Part shown: positions 11,513-22,862 of the stretch, piece after piece
Layout of the letters: each line of letters begins with the position of its first letter
Position numbering within the stretch: the first letter of the stretch is position 1
NCBI GenBank assembly: GCA_003833135.1
Contig: QZLH01000556.1
Coordinates: 1-64,000 of the forward strand
DNA: 64,000 bases
Direction of reading: 5' to 3'
From: Oehlia diaphana
Taxonomy: Eukaryota; Glomeromycota; Glomeromycetes; Glomerales; Glomeraceae
Notes under the pieces: model-generated
What the model was told of the DNA's origin: nothing
What the model saw: the letters and a program-made list of their open reading frames with translations, nothing else
Databases searched by the model: none
Translations under genes and position numbers: made by a program

Positions 11513-12376
11513 TCCTCAACATTATCAGAAATCGGACTATCCCAAGAACTTCTTGTTTCGGCTAGGAATTCTTTGCTCGGACCAGATCCACCTGAAAGAG
11601 GAGTCGTTCTTGCTGAAAACATCTCACTTGAAAGCTTTCAGAATTTTAGTGAATCTGAACAAAAACTTCCTGTAAAAATCCGATTAGTCAATGGAACAAT
11701 TGTAGCCTATGAGGTAACTTTAACTCCCCATGGAAGTGCAGTGTGTACTGTTGGAGGATTGGCGTATGATTGGAGCAAACAACTACTTGGTACATTTGCG
11801 GAAGATCTTATTATGGGCCCAAATAGTTACTTTATTGCTGACTTAACATTTCGACCAAGACGTCTTCCACCTCCACCACCCGATCAAGCATGTAACTCAT
11901 CGGGATATGCTTACCCAAATATGGTACTTGAAGTCGGATACATAGAATCAATCCAAAGCTTACATGAACTGGCGCCATTTTACCTTTCTCAATATACTAC
12001 GATAATGATTTATCTAGCCATTAAACTATATCCTTCTCATAGTCAGCAACCTGGTGAACCTGGTGTTAATCCAATGGTCGCAATGCTATATCAACGAACA
12101 AGCCAAACTCCATATATTCCAACTAGAATAATATCATTTGGGGATGCACCACTCCATAACAGTACGGTGGATTTTTTTATTAATATGGGTGTTCCTAGTG
12201 CTAACTTCACTGGTTTTGGAAGACACGGAGCACCTCCTTGTAATGCACCTAATTTACCAGTTTATCAGTTACCTATTCCTGCTGATGAAATCTTCCATCG
12301 TACTCCAAGTATCCTTCCTGCTATTGAATTCAATTTGGATTTGTGGAAGGTGCTTGATAGGATAATTAATCCCTAA
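11513..12376 (+). CDS. Uma2/PD-(D/E)XK-like conserved fungal protein, 3' exon (5' exon not located)
   Basis: The reading frame is intact from an upstream in-frame stop (11477) to the TAA at 12374. It has no ATG before the conserved text, so an intron is likely; acceptor-like AGs occur at 11511-11512 and 11526-11527. Recognisable text begins QELLVSARNSLLGPDPPERG. The core PNMVLEVGYIESIQSLHELA resembles the E-V-x-S segment of Uma2-family endonuclease-like domains, and LWKVLDRI closes it as in Glomeromycotina relatives. A Pro-rich linker (RRLPPPPPDQ) precedes the core. The usual catalytic Lys is not obvious, so nuclease activity is doubtful. G+C is higher than in neighbouring genes. I recognise the family from memory only. 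Confidence 0.6.
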   Translation, partial: SSTLSEIGLSQELLVSARNSLLGPDPPERGVVLAENISLESFQNFSESEQKLPVKIRLVNGTIVAYEVTLTPHGSAVCTVGGLAYDWSKQLLGTFAEDLIMGPNSYFIADLTFRPRRLPPPPPDQACNSSGYAYPNMVLEVGYIESIQSLHELAPFYLSQYTTIMIYLAIKLYPSHSQQPGEPGVNPMVAMLYQRTSQTPYIPTRIISFGDAPLHNSTVDFFINMGVPSANFTGFGRHGAPPCNAPNLPVYQLPIPADEIFHRTPSILPAIEFNLDLWKVLDRIINP

Positions 12377-12590
12377 GAGTATTAATATAATTAAAGTTTT
12401 AATTGTTATGGCTTCTCTTTTATTGAGTACTAATTTTTAAATATATTAATAAAGTAAATAACTGAAGTATAAATTTATTGTTTAAACTTTAAACTTAAAC
12501 TAAACATAATATAGACTAGCGAGTTTCAAAGGAGAAATAATAACATGAAATCATATTCCGTTGGCTTCTAGATCTCTGTCTTTCCCATTC
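12377..12590. other. 3' flank of the Uma2-like gene
   Basis: AT-rich. Nothing recognised. Confidence 0.4.
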
Positions 12591-12599
12591 CGTATCAAA

Positions 12600-12990
12600 T
12601 CACCTATTTTATCGTAAATAAAAAAATTTTCCTATTGTACTATCATATCTTTCGTTCCCAGCCCCAAGATTAAGAATTTTGATAGACACATCTACTGCTG
12701 TATATTAAAGTTTACCTTTCGTACTCTTTATCCTCAAAATATCTTTAAATTAGAATGATTTCTTACACTGAGCCAAATATATTAATTAAAAGCATCAAAT
12801 TATCAATGGATTCTATTTTTCCTAAGAGCTCCAGACACAAAACTTGAAAGTACTTGATTGATCAGTTACACCTTCTAAAGTGACATGGTTCAACATTACA
12901 TGACTGCAAAGTTTTATAGATTCATTAATTGATGCAAATTCTGATACAATTTCTTTCAAAACTGGACTAGTTGTTATGCTGCACCTAACG
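12600..12990 (-). pseudogene. Decayed gene copy 1 (duplicate of 15215-15580)
   Basis: Read on the minus strand it gives protein-like text such as LKEIVSEFASINESIKLCSH and, further on, a second block containing KFLILG, broken by stops. The copy at 15215-15580 has the same order of blocks (FERVVSECASINESFETS, then KFLILRWE). Both copies are in the same orientation and about 2.6 kb apart. The parent family is not recognised. Confidence 0.5.
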
Positions 12991-13642
12991 TAAATTTGAC
13001 TAATAAGTGAATAACGTAAATTAACATGTTTATTATAAGCTTATTTGATAACTATGTAAAATTTTACAGTACATATCATGCGACTCACATAAGATCCTGT
13101 GAATCTCAAATAATAAAAATGTTAAATATTCTTAAAGAACTTTAATGTGAATTATTGTTATAAGATATAATCTATTTTTATTTACAATAAACGCGTTTTT
13201 TTGTGGATTTTTTATAATATTAATTTTCTAACATCTAAGAACGGTCATCTAACAAGTATAAAACACGCGTTTAATACTGCAAATATTCTTTATCTTGCAT
13301 TACGCACTAAGACATGAATTTACATATTTTCTATTATAATTTATTTATATAAAATGATGGTTATATCATTCTAAGGCAATAATATTAGTAAATTTTTAAA
13401 GTAATGATGGATTTGGATATTAAATTTAAACTTACTAAACTTACTAAACAAATTGCAAATGAAAATAAAAATATAAATACTACTTCAATAATTAATATGT
13501 ATTTAATGATGTTTAATTCTTTCTACTTTAATGTAAAAATTGGATGTAAATTTAATAATATAAACATTTTATGTTTCTTTATATAAAACCAGATAAATAA
13601 TCCAACAAATAAAGAATAAATTATAGAATTATTAATCCTCAA
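12991..13642. other. Intergenic, nothing recognised
   Basis: AT-rich. A 60-codon open frame at 13404 is Asn/Ile/Phe-rich, as expected by chance, and I do not call it. Confidence 0.4.
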
Positions 13643-14475
13643 TTATACATTTAAAACATTGAGTCTCAGACTCTCAGTAAGTTTTCGACTTATATAGTAT
13701 GCTTGTGTATGAGATTGTACAATAGAAGTATTTGCTTTTTCTTGTGTTAAAGTTTTGCTTGCTTCTACAAATTCCAGCATATCATTTTCTAACTGATTAT
13801 CAATATTAGGTACTTCCCAGTATAAACTATATACAGTATAGTATTCATCAATACATCTAATCCATTCAGATATAATATTTTCAAGCATTATTATGATTGG
13901 TCTATTGGTAGAATTTAAATCCCAACATTCTTTCATTAAATCTACATAACATTTTGGGGTATTTTTTTATAATTTCAAGATGTTTCCTATCACAAATACA
14001 CAAGATAAGATGATGGTCATGTGCTTTCATGATTAAATGGAGGAATTCACATTATCATTGAAAATTATAATTATCACTTGCTGGAATATAAGATTTTTTT
14101 CTTAGTATTCCAGGTGCCATATAATTATAAGGTAGAACCCATAAATTTCATTAATTTTATATCAGAATATTGTAAATCACTTATAATTTAAATAATCCTA
14201 AATCAATAATAAATAACTTTCTGTAAGTATCTGACATTAAAATATTACCATCATGAGAATCACCATGATTTAAATTTGATTCATGGATTATTTTAAGTCC
14301 TAATATAATTTTTTTTAAAATAATTGTAACTTATCTTGCCACTTAAACATAAATTATAAATTTCTCAAACTTCCTTTTTTTGCATAACTCATTACTATTA
14401 TATAATTTAAATTATTTGGATCTTGGGTAAATCCAAAAAATTGAATAAATTTTGAAAATGATTTTTTTCTGACAA
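13643..14475 (-). pseudogene. Protein kinase pseudogene (tyrosine-kinase-like, Glomeromycotina type)
   Basis: Kinase subdomains are readable in order on the minus strand across several frames. They are FFGFTQDPNN and IVMSYAKKGSLRNL (hinge, about 14455-14370), a catalytic loop HGDSHDGNIL (about 14270), DLGLFKL in place of DFG (about 14200), and YMAPGILRKKSYIPASD at the activation-loop end (about 14120-14080). Last comes the intact C-lobe frame 13936-13643, starting MKECWDLNSTNRP and ending in the AYYISRKLTESL-type tail common in this expanded kinase family. Frameshifts and stops separate the blocks and the N-lobe is missing. It cannot encode an active kinase. Confidence 0.8.
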
Positions 14476-14863
14476 TAATAATGATATTTCCACTATATAA
14501 ACAATAAAAAAATTATTAAATTTTTACAAAAGAAAATAAATTTGCTTATTAAATATAAATAATATACCTTATCCAGAAATTTACCATTTAAACTTGATGT
14601 TGATTTATTAAGTGAATTTATATACAGTATATATATATATATACTCAATTTGGTTTCCATTGGTTATTTTAAAAATTTACTTTACTGAAAAAATTTTAAT
14701 AAAATTTTTTTTTTAATATTTCAACTTTCAAGAGTTACTAAAAGAAATATTTTAATTAAAAGCAGAAGTTAAACAAAAAAAAAAAAAAATTTTTTTTTGA
14801 GCCGTATTTTTTCCGATGCACGTCTGATCTGTGTTGAGGAATTTCAAGTATGGCTCGCCGTAA

Positions 14864-15138
14864 GCACAAAAAGTATATACAAAAGTGATCATTTTAATAT
14901 ATAAAAATGTATATTCAGATATTAACTTTTGAAATTAACCACTTTTGTTATATTCACATGTATAAAAGTAGTCATTTGAATATACAAAAGTTATCATTTG
15001 AAATAGTAGATTTCTAATTAACCAGTAAATTTCTAATTATGTAATAAAAATTTTAAACTGATAGCATATTGATTTTTGTATATTCAAATAATATCTTTTG
15101 TATATTTAGATAACAACTTTTGTATATACTTTTTGTGC
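14864..15138. mobile_element. MITE with terminal inverted repeats
   Basis: The left end gcacaaaaagtatatacaaa is matched by the reverse complement of the right end (…tatatactttttgtgc), with about 23 nt identical and further weaker pairing inward. The 275-bp element contains only AT-rich sequence rich in acttttgtatat motifs and no coding frame. No target duplication is certain. Confidence 0.8.
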
Positions 15139-15214
15139 CGAAATAAGTAGTTACTTTTCTATAGTATATCAGTATTTTGCTCCAATTAAATTGGTAAATA
15201 AATGCAAAATTTTC

Positions 15215-15580
15215 TTACCGTATTATTTATATCTTTACCAAATGTTCGTTCCCATCTCAAGATTAAGAATTTCGATAGTATACATCTGTTCTAAAGTATA
15301 CCTTTCGAATTAATTATCCTCAAAAATATTGACGGTTAACGAAGTAATATCCGAGCCTGGGCATGATTTCTGACACCGAGTCTGTATCAAAGATATATTC
15401 ATAAAAAGCATCTAATCATCAATAGATTCCATTTTTCCCACTTCCAGACGCAAAGCGCAACATATTGTTAACCGGTTAAATTCATGATTCGATATTATAC
15501 GATTGCAGAAGTTTCAAAAGACTCGTTAATTGATGCACATTCCGATACAACTCTTTCAAAACTGGTAGTCATGTCGTTCA
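15215..15580 (-). pseudogene. Decayed gene copy 2 (duplicate of 12600-12990)
   Basis: Minus-strand blocks FERVVSECASINESFETS, then VALCVWKWEK, then KFLILRWE match the order seen in the first copy. Identity is uneven but clear over short runs, for example ttaattgatgca (15535-15546) and tctttcaaaactgg (15551-15564) on the plus strand. Several stops make it non-functional. Confidence 0.5.
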
Positions 15581-17104
15581 ATTTATTTGATCATTGGTGA
15601 AATTTCCGGACTTCTGCAGTGCGGAAACTTGTAGGCCTGATAATAACATAGGAAAACCATTTCCTATGATCATGATGACCAAAAATGGCCGTATTTACAA
15701 GCATGATATGCTCAGTGAAATTTATAGTTTATTGTACGGATAACGGAACAATTATTTACAATCAACTAAAAAAATGAAACTCTTTTATACTTGATTCCTT
15801 TGCAATGAAATAGAAATTTAACCAAGTTTTATTAAGCCCAAGTAAAAATTACGTTATCTCATTCTTCCAAATAATGCATTATTAACCTTCGTTTATAAGT
15901 ATGAATTTCGTCGATTGATAGCTTAAAGGTCTAATATTTATTAATACTTTGGTCGAAAAAAAAAATTATTGCAATTTGACGATATATTTTTATGATAATT
16001 CAAAGTCCTTTGTGACGATTATTAGAAGAAATGCTTATTAAGTTGCAATAGTGATCACTGGAATTATTTGTTAGAGTATAAATGATTTATAAATAAATTA
16101 TACCAAATATGTATTTATTTAATAATTTATTAGTGCTTATTTTAACCATTTTCATGCTAGTTACTTTCCAAAATTGATAATTTATAAACTTTGTGGCTGA
16201 ATTATTATAAATAAAATTTAAGCTTAAGTAATATATTTAAATGCTGACTAAAATTTTATTTAAACTATATTGAGTTATTATACAAATGTTAAAATCAAGA
16301 AAATAATAAGATATCTAATTGATATTATAGTTTTATGAGAACTTGGTTTTGGCTAAAATTTAAAAGATCGTCTTATCATATTTTATTTATAAACCATATC
16401 ATATAATAAGCAAACATATTGTAAATTTTCAAACCATTCAAAAAATTATTGAATTTAATTATGAATGATAATGATAACGGATCCCTATAGATTAAATTTT
16501 TAAATATTTAATTAAGAATTATATCTTAATTATTCGTCTAAATTAATTTGAAGGTATAAGATCTGTTATGCTAACCTCGGAATCTCATTATGCACCATTT
16601 TGAATTGATGATAATACATAATAACATTATAACATAATAATATATTATAAATTTTAAGTTAAAATTATAAATTCTAAATATAAACTCTCATAATTATACT
16701 TTCAAAATAAAAATATCGTGTATTTAATCTTAATTCAGGCCGGCGTTAATGATATTATAATTTCAGCCGGAGTTAATGAATTTTAAGTCGATCAATTTTA
16801 AATCAGTCTAATGTTAATTTGAATAGGCTTTTGGTCATACATGAACGTGAGGTAATCTTGAGGTCAGAAAAAATTTTACCGATTTCTTGTATTAACCAAA
16901 TCTAGTATTATACCAGCCCCCAACCAATATTTTTTTTATATAAATTTATTCCGATTTCAGTTACGCCTGTTACGCCTTGTAACGTTCGATTAAAAAGAAT
17001 CAGATTTTCCTGGCTTTTATTAAAATTCTTACGTTCTTTCACTCGTTTATTAAAAAAAAATTAATTTTTTTAATATAAATTTTTTTTTTTTTTTTTTTTT
17101 TGAA
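15581..17104. other. Intergenic; includes GGCCGG-type motifs upstream of the sulfotransferase-like gene
   Basis: No gene is seen. 16736-16790 holds two copies of a g(g/c)ccgg(c/a)gttaatga motif, related to the dispersed group also found near 36.5, 44.7 and 48.3 kb. A TATA-like tttttatataaattt lies near 16929 and a long T-tract immediately precedes the start codon at 17105. Confidence 0.5.
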
Positions 17105-18092
17105 ATGACCGATCAAAGGCCCATTATTCTTTGGGCTCATGCCAGATCACTTTCTACGGTTTTTGAACGTCCATTCCTTCAACTTCGTCAAGAATTTCAT
17201 GTTATTCATGAACCTTTCGTTCCAATTGGTCTTGCTTATCAAGCCAATAACTTCGAATTTTTAGATAATATTCAACCACCTAAACCTACTGATCCGATTA
17301 CTTTTTCGCATCATTTTACACCTACCCTTAATGAAATACTTAAACCACGTTATTATAATGGAGATGAAACGAAACCGTTAAGAGCTTTTGTAAAAGATTT
17401 AGCAACAATTTTTTATCATGCATCACAAGGAAATCAACTTCAATCCAAAGAAATTCTCTTAAAATTTAAACATACATTCTTAATTCGTAATCCAGAAAAA
17501 TCGATTAAATCTTATTATAGAGCGGCTAACGCTACATATAAAGCTTGGGACGAAGCCAACGTATCTGATTCTAAAAGACTTGACCTTTTTTCGGCCGATT
17601 CTATTGGAATCAAAGAATTAAGAGCTCTTTACGACTTAATTAAAAATGTAACCGAGGAAGAAATTGCCTTGGTAGATGCTGATGATTTAGTTCGAGAACC
17701 AGAGAAAGTTTTAAGAAAATATTGTGAGATGGTTGGAGTGGAATTTAAGAAAGAGATGCTCGCATGGAAAGCTGAAAAAATCAAACGTTGGGATGTAAAA
17801 ATGACAGATATGTATTATGTACCAGATTTATATAATATATGGCACAGGTATTAAAAAAAAAATATTTATTTATTTTATTTTATTTATTTTTTTTTCCTTC
17901 TTAATACTTATTATTATACATATACTAAAATTCATAAAATAAAGCAGGAATGCGTCGCAAAGTACTGGATTTAATTCAGTCAGTCATGTCAGTCATGAGA
18001 AAGAAATCGAATATCCACGATATGTTTATGACATAATAGCCGAAAACGTACCTCATTATGAGTATTTACGTCAACATAAAATTAACGTTTAA
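17105..18092 (+). CDS. Sulfotransferase-family P-loop protein, two exons
   Basis: The model is join(17105..17847, 17948..18092), 295 residues. The intron has GT at 17848, a tactaa-like branch site and CAG at 17945-17947. Splicing restores Arg 248 and adds a 47-residue tail ending YEYLRQHKINV. Residues 7-22 (ILWAHARSLSTVFERP) match the 5'-phosphosulfate-binding loop type of sulfotransferases. Residues 124-139 (FLIRNPEKSIKSYYR) match the 3'-phosphate-binding segment with its Arg and Ser. Similar small proteins occur widely in fungi and are sometimes annotated as branched-chain aminotransferase-like or P-loop proteins. It is presumably soluble, since no signal peptide is seen. The substrate is unknown and PAPS use is inferred from the motifs. 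Confidence 0.85.
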
Positions 18093-18871
18093 TTCGATTG
18101 TTTACATGCGGTTTAAATTTTTTTAAGGAATTATTGTTTATTTTTTTTTTTGTGGTTTAAAAACATAAGAGTTTTATATTAATATACATGATAATTTTAT
18201 TTTTTTTTTTTTATTATTTTTTATATGGTTAAGTTTTTCTTAAGAAATTTTTAGGTTTTTTATTATAATATGTATTGATTCTATATGCGAAATAAATATC
18301 AAATATGAATAAATATAAGTAGTAAATAAAGGGAATTTTATCTTAACAAATTTTTCGGTATCATCCAATTTTTGATTTAATAATTGTCATTATTTAATAA
18401 ATAAATCATTTCATAATATCTTTAAAGGAAAATTAATGGAAAATTCTATTTATATTAAAAAAATTACATAAAAAATGGTTAGAACGTAATTGGTACACAA
18501 TCTCTTCTCTTTACCGTTAATGACGTTTTTAATGATCAAAGTGGTTTTCCTAAATATATTGTTTTTATGAAAGAATTTAATAAATACTGGATTATAATAA
18601 TAAATTATCTCATTTTACGTAGATTTTAAAAAATAGATACATATTTTTGACAAAATTTCATATAATAGACTAATGAAATAGATTGTTATTACTGATCACT
18701 TTTAAATAATATAATACTTACCTATATATATCAATTATTTGAGACGTGACTAGAACATCTGATCGCAATAAATCTATCATCGTATATTAATTATATTATG
18801 TCATTGATTTCTTGGATTTGAATTCACTAATTCACAATTATTCTAAAATTAACTGCGCAAATTAAAAGATT
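18093..18871. other. Intergenic, nothing recognised
   Basis: Poly-T and AT-rich sequence between the sulfotransferase-like gene and the tRNA-like sequence. Confidence 0.4.
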
Positions 18872-18978
18872 GCCCAGTTAGTTCAGTCGTTAGAATATCA
18901 CATATTAATATTAAATATAAAATAAAAAATATTAAATATTAAGTCGTGAAGACGCGGGTTCAACTCCTGCACTGGGCT
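18872..18978 (+). tRNA. tRNA-like gene with ~36-40 nt AT-rich insertion in the anticodon region; isotype unclear
   Basis: The 5' acceptor strand gcccagt (18872-18878) pairs perfectly with actgggc (18971-18977), followed by T. The D arm gttc-agtcgtta-gaat and the T arm gcggg-ttcaact-cctgc are well formed and fit the A and B boxes. A pol III-type T-run follows within about 20 nt. Between tcaca and cgtga, the likely anticodon stem with one mismatch, lies an AT-only stretch that would be an intron of unusual composition. The anticodon cannot be fixed because U33 is not clear. It is either a real intron-containing tRNA or a tRNA pseudogene with an insertion. Confidence 0.6.
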
Positions 18979-19635
18979 TTCTATTTTTTTTTGTCTTAAT
19001 AGACTTCTAATCAGTATTACATCATTACAATATAATGAATTTCTTGAATAATTAATTTTATGATAAGCGTAAATCCAAACATAGATCATGTAAAATTATG
19101 TTAATTTAGAGTGTGTAAAGTGTTATAATGTATTTGATTGTAATTTGTAAAGGTTGCGTGGGATTACAAGGCGCAATTGCGTAGATAAAATGTTGTGAGT
19201 GTTACTATTATGACTCTCGTGTAAATATTTTTAACAAGTAATTAGATAGATATCATGGTTTATTACTGGAAATGTTGGATATTTGAGGATTTAATTATAA
19301 AACTATATCATTGATATATTTCTATTAACCTAGGTTATGATTCAAAATCTCCACCTAAGATTAATACTCATAGGAATATTGTAAATTACCAAATTATATA
19401 TAAATATAATTACATTTAAAACTACAAGTACAAGCTATATTACAAGCTAAATTACAGTAAAATTTGACCATTAATCATGTCGCATAGACGTATACTATCA
19501 TTATTGACATGTTGAAATGGTCAAATTTTTATGATGAAGAGAGGAAGATTATCCGGATCATTTTCCAGATAAATTTAAGATCTAAACTATTGTATAAAAA
19601 GTTATTTAATATAAAAATTTAAATTTTTTGATATC
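18979..19635. other. 3' flank of protease gene A
   Basis: AT-rich. No gene recognised. Confidence 0.4.
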
Positions 19636-21128
19636 TTACTTAATGCTATTGAAAAAAATTATTATTATACAAACTAAATTTAATATTATATTAACACAAA
19701 TAAATGAAGAATTGTTCATATCATTATAATTGTTATTATTTTTGTTATATGTATTAGAGGGATTATAATTTTTAATTGGTGTACTAGATAATTTTACTGG
19801 TGGGGTATATTCTTTTTTAACTTCATAACTAAATTGAGATTATTATGTTAATTACTATATTAATTATTGTATATTATAATAAATCTGAAAATCTGAAAAC
19901 CTTACCCAAGACTTCCCAATAAAAGTCTTAATTTAGGACCGATGGGACCAGTAGTATTAGTACTACCAACTGCAGACATTATTTGGCCAAGAGTTGCTGT
20001 TTTAGGATATGTAAATAGCATTAGAAAATCACTACTATTTACATAAGTATCAAAATCTGTATGTGCAACACTTGAACCATGTTGATAAGGAATTAAACTA
20101 GTTTCTAATATAATAACATTATTAAGGATTTGTTCTCGAGTTAATTGATCACTAGGTGGTATAGTTAGAAAACCCATTGCACCATGTGTCATAGCATTAT
20201 TATACATATTTTTAGCAATTGTAAATTGTGGTGAAATACTAAATGCATTAGCTAATCCATCTGTAGATGATAATGTTTCTATTTTAAATTGAAATTTATT
20301 TATTTCATCAGCAATAGATGAAACTAATTTTCCACTTGGTAATAAAACTAAAAATTTATCAGATATTAATTCAAAGAATTGAGATGATTGTAATTCATCA
20401 CTTTGAGATGTAATTTCTCCTGGTGTAGGTGGTTTAGTAGTACCTCCAATAGCAGGTGTTAATGCTTTTATACCAAAATAATCATCCCATGAAGTTGTAA
20501 ATCCTAATCCATGAATCATTTCATGAATTACTACATATAACATATCTGATTGTTTTTCTAACATAGGTAATGGATCACCTTCAAACCAATAACTTGTATT
20601 TGAATTAAATGTTGCCATAATTTCATTTGGTCCAAATTCTGGATGTTCAATTGGAAAATTCATTTGTTTATATAAAGCTTGTGGATAAAATCTTATTTTA
20701 TTTTCTTTAGGATCTTGATATGGTATCATTCTAGCTGGTCCTGCTGCTCCTAATATTATTACATCCTTATCACATTTTCCATATGTTTTACAAAAATCTA
20801 AAAATTGTGCATTAACTCTTATAATTGATTTTAAATTTAATGTTGCCGTTATAAATTTGCCTGCAATAATAAATACTTGTTCTACTTTTTTACATAATTG
20901 TTTATCATCTATTAAACATTGAAAATCTACGGTAATCATATTATCTGATTTTGATGATGTTTGTCGTTTATCTTTAGAATCTTTAGAATGTATCATTGGA
21001 CAATCAATCATCCTAATTTTTTTATAAAATGGACTTATATATTCTAAACATTTTTCTGGTACCGTTATTTGTACTAAACATATTAATTCTAGAACAACAA
21101 CGAACAAAGTTGTTGATAGAATCTTCAT
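19636..21128 (-). CDS. Metalloprotease-like paralog A (HExxHGLGF), predicted GPI-anchored
   Basis: Exon 1 is 21128-19906 and exon 2 is 19828-19636, giving 471 residues after splicing. Residues 1-24 form a signal peptide. The propeptide contains C27, C43 and KRQ (54-56), a Kex2-type site. HEMIHGLGF at 202-210 supplies a zincin active site (two His, one Glu). GSSVAHTD near 351-358 resembles the segment bearing the third ligand in HEIGHGLGF-type bacterial proteases (inference). A variable loop 229-250 is Pro/Thr-rich. Exon 2 begins YEVKKEYTPP, continues with an Asn-rich spacer and ends in a hydrophobic stretch (VNIILNLVCIIIIFF) typical of GPI signals. The donor GTAAGG makes an in-frame TAA, so unspliced mRNA would end at residue 408. 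Substrate unknown. Confidence 0.85.
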
Positions 21129-22862
21129 TTCCTAAAAAAAAAATTAAAAAAAATTAAAAAAATTGGAAATTGATATAAATAATAACAAACAATAAACAAA
21201 TTATGCTTTAAAATTTTAAAGAAAAAAATCTAAATTACCGTACTCTTTTTATTTTAGAAAAAAAAAAAAAAAAAAAAAAAATTAATTCTTAAAAATTAAA
21301 AAAAAAAAAATCAAAATTACCGTACTCTTTTTTTTTTAAAAAAAAAAAAAAAAAAAAATGAAACTCGTTTTAAAAAGAGTTATATATATATATATACACC
21401 TGATAGTGTATATAATTATCATACAAACTCTAATATTAGACAGTTACACTAACTAAATTTAGAAATTATTAATAAACAAATCGCTTATCAATAATTTTTT
21501 GAAAAAAAATAAATGTAAATAATAATTGCTTGCACAACAGAAAAAAATTTTCCTAATATACTTTTCTCATTTATATTATCTATTTAAAAGATGATAATGA
21601 TTCTTTAATTATTTCTAAATATTTATTTAATGCTAACTCATATTCAGATAAAATTTAGTTAATTCCTTTTTTCAATAAATAATAATTTTTCGATATGTAG
21701 ATATATGTATATATTGTATGTATATATAATGCTATGAGGTACTTTAATCCAGTTGACTCGTAAAAACGTTGGTTCCAAAATGTCAACACGCGATTCATAA
21801 AATGTTGTTTCCTTAAAAAGATAATCATATGATATTGTTCGTATAATAAAATTTTTATTGATGTATGTATTAAAATATCAACTACTTTTATTAATGTTAA
21901 CATCCTAAAATTCATACGGGTAAGAAATATAACTTTTTAAATTTAGTAAATTCATATTATTTACTATTTTTGGATTTTGGGCTTCAAAAATGAATTTTAT
22001 ATATTTGGTTAGTACAATTCTAATGAGTAAATCAAATGAACTATTTATAATAGATTTTAATAGAAATCCAAATCGAGATTTTAAGGTTTTAAATTTTTCC
22101 AAATTATGTAAGTTAGGTTACATGCTCAAATTTGAAACCTCATTTCGTTAAGATTGACAAAAAGCTCGTACCATATTACTTACGTAGTCACAATAATTTA
22201 CGATCTTCCATGTTACTAATGAATATCAATGAGGAGAAAATTAGCGAATTGGCAGAGTTATAAATAATATTGGATGAAAAGAAATAGGGAAACAAAAATT
22301 TCTTGGCATATGAAAATTTATTATATTTTTGCTATTTACATAATAAAAAATAATTCAATTGGGACTTTCCTTTTAAACTACGATTAAGATCGAAAAAAAA
22401 AAATAAATCTCGAAAATTATTACTTTACCAGTTTATCTAAACGTTAGATTTCGTCATTTAACTGATCGAGATAGATTAAGTCTCGATAATAAAAAAAAAA
22501 TGTAGCTACAGTAAAATAATTGTTAATATATTCGTTTATATTGTTTGTACAGAATATGATTGTTATATATACTACGATCATAATACTTATTCATTGTTTG
22601 TACAGAATATGACTACGATCAAAATATTTATTCATTGATTTAACCGAGAGAATTTATTAGTATATGTACTTGATCAACTAATATGGTCACAGTCGTCTAT
22701 TTTGTAAAACCGACAAGATGAATACCATGAATCAAACTTTCAACATAAAAACACTAACCCTAAACCTGCGATAATTCAAATATTGACTCCTCCACATTGT
22801 TTCACATATATTTTTCGGATCCTGGATTAATTTGAAGTTCTTAGAGTCGTCTATATATTCTC
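21129..22862. other. Upstream region of protease A and downstream of F-box 2
   Basis: Poly-A runs, a TA microsatellite near 21382-21400, and a direct repeat of aaattaccgtactctttt at 21232 and 21313, upstream of protease A. Two overlapping minus-strand frames at 22102-21905 and 21915-21655 look weakly protein-like but match nothing I know. The rest is AT-rich. Confidence 0.4.
22545..22637. repeat. Short tandem duplication, unit about 45 nt
   Basis: ttgtttgtacagaatatga followed by actacgatcataatacttattca is repeated once, with a ~10-nt indel (first copy from about 22545, second from about 22595). No function is apparent. Confidence 0.7.

Noticed and set aside
11328..11675. 115-codon open frame overlapping the 5' part of the Uma2-like exon
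   Set aside because: It runs in a different frame from the conserved protein, its first half is Phe/Lys/Asn-rich as in random AT-rich DNA, and it ends inside the real gene.
12138..12365. 75-codon frame inside the Uma2-like gene
   Set aside because: Shadow frame of the conserved coding sequence.
13404..13586. 60-codon plus-strand frame
   Set aside because: Composition (Asn, Ile, Phe, Lys) is what chance gives in this base composition.
21655..22102. Two overlapping minus-strand frames upstream of protease A
   Set aside because: Tyr/Ile-rich, partly encoded by a TA microsatellite. No conserved motif seen.
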